Source: an uncultured Lachnospiraceae bacterium
GTDB lineage: Bacteria; Bacillota; Clostridia; Lachnospirales; Lachnospiraceae
DNA length: 64,000 bases
Reading direction: 5' to 3'
Assembly: GCA_946414885.1 (NCBI GenBank)
Contig: CAMKQH010000012.1
Location: 1 to 64,000 of the forward strand
The translations under genes and the position numbers were made by a program. How positions within the stretch are numbered: position 1 is the stretch's first letter; each line of letters starts with the position of its first letter. Below are positions 59,916 through 64,000 of the stretch, piece by piece. Under the pieces are notes generated by a model, which searched no databases, was not told the origin of the DNA, and was given only the letters and a program-made list of their open reading frames with translations.

Positions 59916-60491
59916 GTGAAGATCAGGGAATTAAAAAAAGGCGAAGAGGAGCTATTAAAAGATTTTTTATATGAGGCCATCTTTATTCCGGAGGGCGTAG
60001 AGCCGCCGGCGAGGGAGATCATTGAATTACCGGAACTTCGGATTTACTATGAGGATTTTGGCAGCGGACGCGCAGACTTTTGCCTTGTTGCTACCGTGGA
60101 GGAAGCCGCGACGGGAAGTGAGCATTCTGCATCTAATGTCGCTGTAGGGAATGATTGCCTAACACCTAAAGCTTCCATGGGAAAGGTTGGCATTTTGCCT
60201 AGGCCATATGAGAAGGTGGTTGGCGCCGTTTGGACGCGTCTCATGAAGGATTATGGTTACGTGGATGACGAAACGCCGTCCTTTGCCATTTCGCTCTACA
60301 AGGAATACCGCGGGAAGGGTTATGGGACAAGATTAATGCAGGCTATGCTGGAACTCCTGAAGGCAAAGGGATTCAAGAAAGCTTCCCTTGCCGTACAGAA
60401 GGCGAATTATGCGGTACGAATGTATGAAAAGGTTGGCTTCGTGACGGTGGATCAAAACGAGGAAGAATTCATTATGACGTGCGAGCTATGA
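59916..60491 (+). CDS. GNAT acetyltransferase with inserted loop
   Basis: A 191-residue GNAT. The core is clear: DDETPSFAISLYKEYRGKGYGTRLMQAML is the CoA loop and AVRMYEKVGFVTV the end. Between the early strand FCLVATVEE and the strand VVGAVWTRL lies an extra stretch of about 33 residues (about 66-105) rich in Ser, Asn and Gly, where related proteins have a tight turn. It starts with GTG after GCGAGG. Substrate unknown. Confidence 0.88.
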   Translation: MKIRELKKGEEELLKDFLYEAIFIPEGVEPPAREIIELPELRIYYEDFGSGRADFCLVATVEEAATGSEHSASNVAVGNDCLTPKASMGKVGILPRPYEKVVGAVWTRLMKDYGYVDDETPSFAISLYKEYRGKGYGTRLMQAMLELLKAKGFKKASLAVQKANYAVRMYEKVGFVTVDQNEEEFIMTCEL

Positions 60492-60604
60492 ATACGTGAC
60501 GCAAATAAGAGTGTTTTCGAAGCAACTTGAAAAGGAACCGCTGAGTGCATAGAGAGGTGCCGGCAGCGCACGTACGGACGAGTGGAAGAATTGGAGTTAT
60601 GAAG

Positions 60605-61069
60605 ATGGACAGAAGTGAGAGAGTGGAATTGGCGGTGCTTTGCCTAATCAAGGATGGCGACAGAATCCTGCTGCAAAATCGGGTGAAGAAGGATTGGCAG
60701 GGCTATACGCTTCCCGGCGGGCACGTGGAGTGCGGGGAATCCTTTGTGGATGCAGTGATCCGCGAGATGAAGGAGGAGACAGGCCTTACGATCAGTCAGC
60801 CCCAGATGGTTGGGATCAAGCAGTTCCCCATGAAAAACGGAAGGTATGAAGAGGGCAGATACGTTGTGCTTTTGTTCACTGCAGATCAGTTCACTGGCGA
60901 AGTCGTTTCCTCGGAAGAGGGTGAGATGGAGTGGGTGAACCGGAGCGAGATTTCGAAGATCCCTGCGGTGGATGATCTGGAAGAACTGCTACAGGTCTTC
61001 GATGACCCGGATCTCACGGAGTTCCAGTATCTAGTAGATGGGGACGTATGGACGGCAGTGCTGAAATAA
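60605..61069 (+). CDS. Nudix hydrolase (MutT/8-oxo-dGTP type)
   Basis: A 154-residue pyrophosphatase. The Nudix box GGHVECGESFVDAVIREMKEETGL fits GX5EX7REUXEEXGU exactly. It probably cleans up oxidised or non-canonical nucleotides. The ATG at 60605 is eight bases after GGAG; 60599 is an alternative only two bases after it. The 114-base gap before it shows no promoter or terminator that I can support. Confidence 0.9.
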   Translation: MDRSERVELAVLCLIKDGDRILLQNRVKKDWQGYTLPGGHVECGESFVDAVIREMKEETGLTISQPQMVGIKQFPMKNGRYEEGRYVVLLFTADQFTGEVVSSEEGEMEWVNRSEISKIPAVDDLEELLQVFDDPDLTEFQYLVDGDVWTAVLK

Positions 61070-61159
61070 GCTGGCGACTTGGCAGGTCGTCTCAAGATGG
61101 GAAAAGCAAGACTTGGGAGGGCCTCGGTTTGTTGCTTGCAATGAAATGGATGGAGGAAA

Positions 61160-61702
61160 ATGATGGATAAAATGGATACAAAGGTATATTACGAAGACGA
61201 AACGATGAAGATCCGCAGCATGGTGCCGGCGGATGCGAAGATTTTTTATGATACTTATTTGTCCTACAACTGGCACCCTCAGATGGAGACCTATGAGGGT
61301 TATTATAAGGAGCAGGAAGCAGGGGAACGCATCGTGTTTATCCCGGAATATGAAGGCAAGGTTGCAGGGATCTGCACGCTGGTCCTAAAGCCTTCGGAAG
61401 GGCCGCTGGCAGGCAAGGGATGGCCTGAGATCGTTGATTTTGGCGTGTTCTTCCACCTGCATAAAAAGGGGATCGGAAATAAGATTCTTGACGTGGTTGA
61501 GGCAGAGGCGGCGAAGTACGCGGATCACGTGTTTCTTGCGGTGGGCTTACATTCCGGTTATGGCGCGGCGCAGAGGATTTACGTAAAGCGCGGGTACGTG
61601 CCGGACGGCAGCGGCGTGTGGTATCAGGGAAAGCAGCTGGATCAATATGCGCCCTGCGTAAATGATGATGACCTGCTACTGTTTTTGGCAAAAGAAGTAT
61701 AA
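61160..61702 (+). CDS. GNAT acetyltransferase
   Basis: A 180-residue GNAT. IRSMVPADAKIFYDTYLSYNW begins the fold, DFGVFFHLHKKGIGNKILDVVEAEA is the CoA loop, and GAAQRIYVKRGYVPDGSGVWY the end. Starts at ATG 61160 or 61163, both right after GGAGGAAA. The 90-base gap before it contains a 15-codon frame without a strong ribosome site. Substrate not known. Confidence 0.9.
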   Translation: MMDKMDTKVYYEDETMKIRSMVPADAKIFYDTYLSYNWHPQMETYEGYYKEQEAGERIVFIPEYEGKVAGICTLVLKPSEGPLAGKGWPEIVDFGVFFHLHKKGIGNKILDVVEAEAAKYADHVFLAVGLHSGYGAAQRIYVKRGYVPDGSGVWYQGKQLDQYAPCVNDDDLLLFLAKEV

Positions 61703-61821
61703 CGAGAAACCAACGTAAGCTCATCAATGGTTCTTGTGTTGCAAGGAAGCGTGGTTAAAAGCAATGTATGCCATGGATAAGCTTGCGTAGAACAGAAGTC
61801 AGACAGATGGAGAAAAGAAAA

Positions 61822-62343
61822 ATGGAAAAGGGTAAGATAATATTTTTAAATGGCGTCACCAGTTCTGGAAAAACGACCATCGTAGAGGCGCTACAGGAGC
61901 GCAGGGACGTGTTTTTCTACGTGGTTGCAAATGATCTGTTTCAGGAGATGGTGGGCGAGCAATATCTGCAGGAGAACTATTGGAAGTATCTTTCCGAGGT
62001 GATCATCATGATGTATCACACGGCAAAGCTCTATTCCGACATGGGAAAGAACGTGCTGATCGATGGCATACTTGTGGAGCGTGAGGAGATAAGGCCTCAT
62101 TATCAAAAACTCATGGAGATCATGAAGGACAATCCCTTAGAGATCGTTGAAGTGTATTGCCCGCTGGAGATCTGCAAACAGAGAAATATCGAGCGCGGAG
62201 ACCGCTATGAGAGCCAGTCTGAGGAGCAGGCGGAGCTGATGAGCAAGGATATCAAATATTGCATGCGTGTGGATACCAGCAAATATTCCGCGGAGGAATG
62301 CGCAGAGCAGATCATTAAGACAATATTTGTAGAAGCATCGTGA
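61822..62343 (+). CDS. Chloramphenicol phosphotransferase-like P-loop kinase
   Basis: A 173-residue kinase resembling the CPT family. KIIFLNGVTSSGKTTIVEAL is the Walker A region typical of CPT; VEVYCPLEICKQRNIERGDR matches the lid/Arg region (the family usually reads VxCxxExxxRExxRGDR). CPT of Streptomyces phosphorylates chloramphenicol, but most homologues are untested. The ATG at 61822 follows GGAG; 61807 is an upstream alternative without a site. Confidence 0.82.
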   Translation: MEKGKIIFLNGVTSSGKTTIVEALQERRDVFFYVVANDLFQEMVGEQYLQENYWKYLSEVIIMMYHTAKLYSDMGKNVLIDGILVEREEIRPHYQKLMEIMKDNPLEIVEVYCPLEICKQRNIERGDRYESQSEEQAELMSKDIKYCMRVDTSKYSAEECAEQIIKTIFVEAS

Positions 62344-62445
62344 ACATATCAAAACGATTTGCATATGTCGCCGGCATGTCTGAGTTGCGCATGGAAGCAA
62401 GGGGCATCAGGAAGAGCATGCAAGTCGGCAGAAGGAGAATGGAAA

Positions 62446-63021
62446 GTGGCGAATATTTATTTTATCTCAGGGCCCTGCGGATGTGGGAAAACAACCCTCA
62501 CGGATGCATTGGCCGGGTATATGGTGAAGGTGGAAAAGCGAAGGCAGGTATACGTGATCCACGGAGATGACTTCCATCAGGGCTTTGTTACCAGAGCCTA
62601 TGAGGAAGGAGATTTCTGGGCGGACGGACAGGCTACTGATCAGATGGAATGGTTGGAGATCCTGAAGTTTAACTGGGAATGTATCCTCGACGTGGCGGGC
62701 AAGGTACTCTCGCGCGGAATGGACGTACTGATCGATTACGTTGTGGAAGAGGAACTGCCATTATTGCAAAAGCTCGCAAAGGAGCATGATGCGAAGCTTT
62801 ATTATCTGGTGCTTACGGCATCGGAGGAGGCAATCACGAAACGCATTCAGGAGCGCGGCGACGTGGAGATGGTGGAGCGGGCGTTGTTCTTAAAAAACAA
62901 ACTGGATCACCTTCCTGAGAATCAGGGACATCTTTACGACAATACGGGAAAATCCGTAGAACAAGAGGTTGTGGAAGTCATGGAATTCATGAAGGAGATC
63001 GCCGAGATCACCAACCAATGA
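62446..63021 (+). CDS. P-loop kinase-like protein
   Basis: A 191-residue kinase. IYFISGPCGCGKTTLTDAL is the Walker A motif; VIHGDDFHQGF is the substrate-side acidic motif, as in shikimate-kinase or zeta-toxin-like enzymes; ITKRIQERGD resembles the lid. It follows the CPT-like gene and may be a distant relative with another substrate. Starts with GTG at 62446 after GGAG. Its stop lies within the first copy of a short tandem repeat. Confidence 0.8.
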   Translation: MANIYFISGPCGCGKTTLTDALAGYMVKVEKRRQVYVIHGDDFHQGFVTRAYEEGDFWADGQATDQMEWLEILKFNWECILDVAGKVLSRGMDVLIDYVVEEELPLLQKLAKEHDAKLYYLVLTASEEAITKRIQERGDVEMVERALFLKNKLDHLPENQGHLYDNTGKSVEQEVVEVMEFMKEIAEITNQ

Positions 63022-63078
63022 ATTCCTGAAAGAAATCACCAACCAATAAATTCACGAAGTAAATCACAAACCAGTAAA
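63004..63078 (+). repeat. Three imperfect 28-bp tandem repeats
   Basis: ATCACCAACCAAT-type cores begin at 63007, 63035 and 63063, exactly 28 bases apart, each followed by AATTC(C/A)(T/C)GAA or a decayed form. The first copy contains the stop of the preceding gene. The rest of the gap to 63159 holds no other feature that I can support. Confidence 0.7.
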
Positions 63079-63158
63079 AAGAGGAATTGTTGCGTCGCGG
63101 AAATGCATTTTTGTCATTCATGCATGAAACATACCGTGGCGAGAAGCGGGGAGGTACT

Positions 63159-64000
63159 ATGGGAAGAGAAGAAAACCTTGCCGTGTTTCAGGATACGGAA
63201 CACAGGTGTAAAACAAATCAAAGATTAAAAGAGGGAATTGCAAGATCGCTTGCGGAGCAGAAGCTGATTCTGGAAGGGGACGGCGTCACAGAAGCATTTT
63301 CGGGAAAAGCTTTGGAAAAGAACCGCTATCAAAAGCCCGCAAAGGTTGTGGTATCAAAGAAAAGATCCTTTGAAGCGGCAAGTGCATATCAGGGGAAAAA
63401 GGTCTGCGTTCATAATTTTGCATCGGCCACGAATCCGGGAGGCGGCGTGACAAAGGGCTCCACGGCACAGGAAGAGTGTTTGTGCAGGTGTTCCACCTTG
63501 TATTTTTGCCTCAATACGGAGATTCCGTGGAACGGATTTTATGGACCGCACAGGGCGGCGCAGGATCCCATCCATAATGATGACTGCATTTATACGCCCG
63601 GCGTGATCGTGCTGAAAACGGATGAAGCAATTCCGCAGGCAATGCAGGAGAAGGATTGGTATTCCGTAGACGTGATCACTTGTGCGGCGCCGAATTTGCG
63701 TGAGCGCCCGAGCAATCAAATGAATTCCGGAGACGGTCAAACCTCCGTAAAGCTTTCGAGTCAGGAGCAGATTGCTTTGCATGAAAGAAGGCTTCGCAGG
63801 ATTCTTGACATAGCAGTGGCAGCAGGCGAAGAGGTCGTGATCCTTGGTGCTTTTGGATGCGGTGCGTTTGAAAATGACCCGCAGGCGGTGGCAACGGCAG
63901 CCCGCAATGTTTTGGCAGATTATTTGCATGCTTTTGAGACGATTGAATTTGCAATTTATTGCTCGCCGAGGGATGAGAGGAATTACGGTATCTTCGAACG
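63159..64000 (+). CDS. TIGR02452/DUF2263 PARG-like protein (3' end outside window)
   Basis: The frame runs off the right edge after 280 codons. NPGGGVTKGSTAQEECLCRCSTLY (92 onward) contains the bacterial-type poly(ADP-ribose) glycohydrolase signature GG-X7-QEE (Gly95-Gly96, Gln104-Glu106). VVILGAFGCGAFENDP later matches the macrodomain-like family as well. It could reverse ADP-ribosylation of proteins or nucleic acids. GGGGAGG precedes the ATG. No ADP-ribosyltransferase gene is identified nearby, though the unassigned protein at 47736 is a weak candidate. Confidence 0.88.
   Translation, partial: MGREENLAVFQDTEHRCKTNQRLKEGIARSLAEQKLILEGDGVTEAFSGKALEKNRYQKPAKVVVSKKRSFEAASAYQGKKVCVHNFASATNPGGGVTKGSTAQEECLCRCSTLYFCLNTEIPWNGFYGPHRAAQDPIHNDDCIYTPGVIVLKTDEAIPQAMQEKDWYSVDVITCAAPNLRERPSNQMNSGDGQTSVKLSSQEQIALHERRLRRILDIAVAAGEEVVILGAFGCGAFENDPQAVATAARNVLADYLHAFETIEFAIYCSPRDERNYGIFE

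Noticed and set aside
61097..61144. 15-codon frame before the GNAT gene at 61160 as a leader
   Set aside because: Weak ribosome site and no known arrest motif; may be chance.
40154..64000. Integron-type gene cassette array with attC sites
   Set aside because: Gaps between genes show no shared palindromic recombination sites, and no integrase was found.
1..64000. tRNA, rRNA or insertion sequence
   Set aside because: None was recognised on either strand in the gaps; a covariance-model search was not possible here.

Overview
The window reads as chromosomal DNA of a spore-forming, anaerobic, gut-type Clostridium relative, most likely Lachnospiraceae. The evidence is a BofA-family sporulation gene beside a YaaL-like gene, a Clostridia-type Tad pilus operon, aldo/keto reductase with ferredoxin-type clusters, VanW/VanZ proteins, AGGAGG ribosome sites and near-consensus sigma-A promoters. 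Genes are dense, mostly on the + strand, often overlapping by 1-8 bases. No rRNA, tRNA, CRISPR array, transposase or phage gene was recognised.

Layout. 1-5.6 kb: 3' part of a Glu-rich protein, glycogen branching enzyme, a secreted serpin lipoprotein, then divergent yaaL-like and bofA genes. 5.6-14.8 kb: one ten-gene Tad pilus operon behind a strong promoter, with two prepilin peptidases, TadZ, TadA/CpaF ATPase, a fused TadB-TadC membrane protein, a 56-residue Flp pilin, pseudopilins and an FHA protein. 14.9-24.8 kb: FakA-like fragment, CE2-type esterase (- strand), a sensor kinase/response regulator pair, ACT protein, RNA methyltransferases, a GGDEF protein, a pseudouridine synthase and an AI-2E family permease. 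24.9-40.2 kb: aldo/keto reductase, glycosyltransferase, a large EAL protein, GH43 glycosidase, galactokinase, VanW protein, AIR-synthase-like protein, Lrp regulator with aminotransferase, TrmL, VanZ and a cation efflux protein.

40.2-64 kb is an accessory-looking co-directional array of about 25 small enzymes. It opens with a perfect-consensus promoter, a leader peptide and a transcription attenuator in front of an ABC-F ATPase. It continues with many GNAT acetyltransferases, P-loop kinases, an APH-type phosphotransferase, two nucleotidyltransferases (one AadA-like), an Eis-like acetyltransferase, a chloramphenicol-phosphotransferase-like protein, TldD/TldE, a peptidase-E/GNAT fusion, a metallo-beta-lactamase-fold protein, a Nudix hydrolase and a PARG-type protein cut by the window end. 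Two genes there are broken.

Most interesting points: (1) two leader peptides carrying Arg-X-Arg motifs like those known to arrest macrolide-bound ribosomes, one before the ABC-F gene with an attenuator and one before a kinase-GNAT fusion; (2) complete intrinsic-terminator structures inside the 5' coding parts of two genes; (3) a strong preference for ACGT over ATGT at synonymous sites, with the exceptions I noticed clustered in the last 15 kb. Functions are inferred from remembered family motifs; no database search was run.
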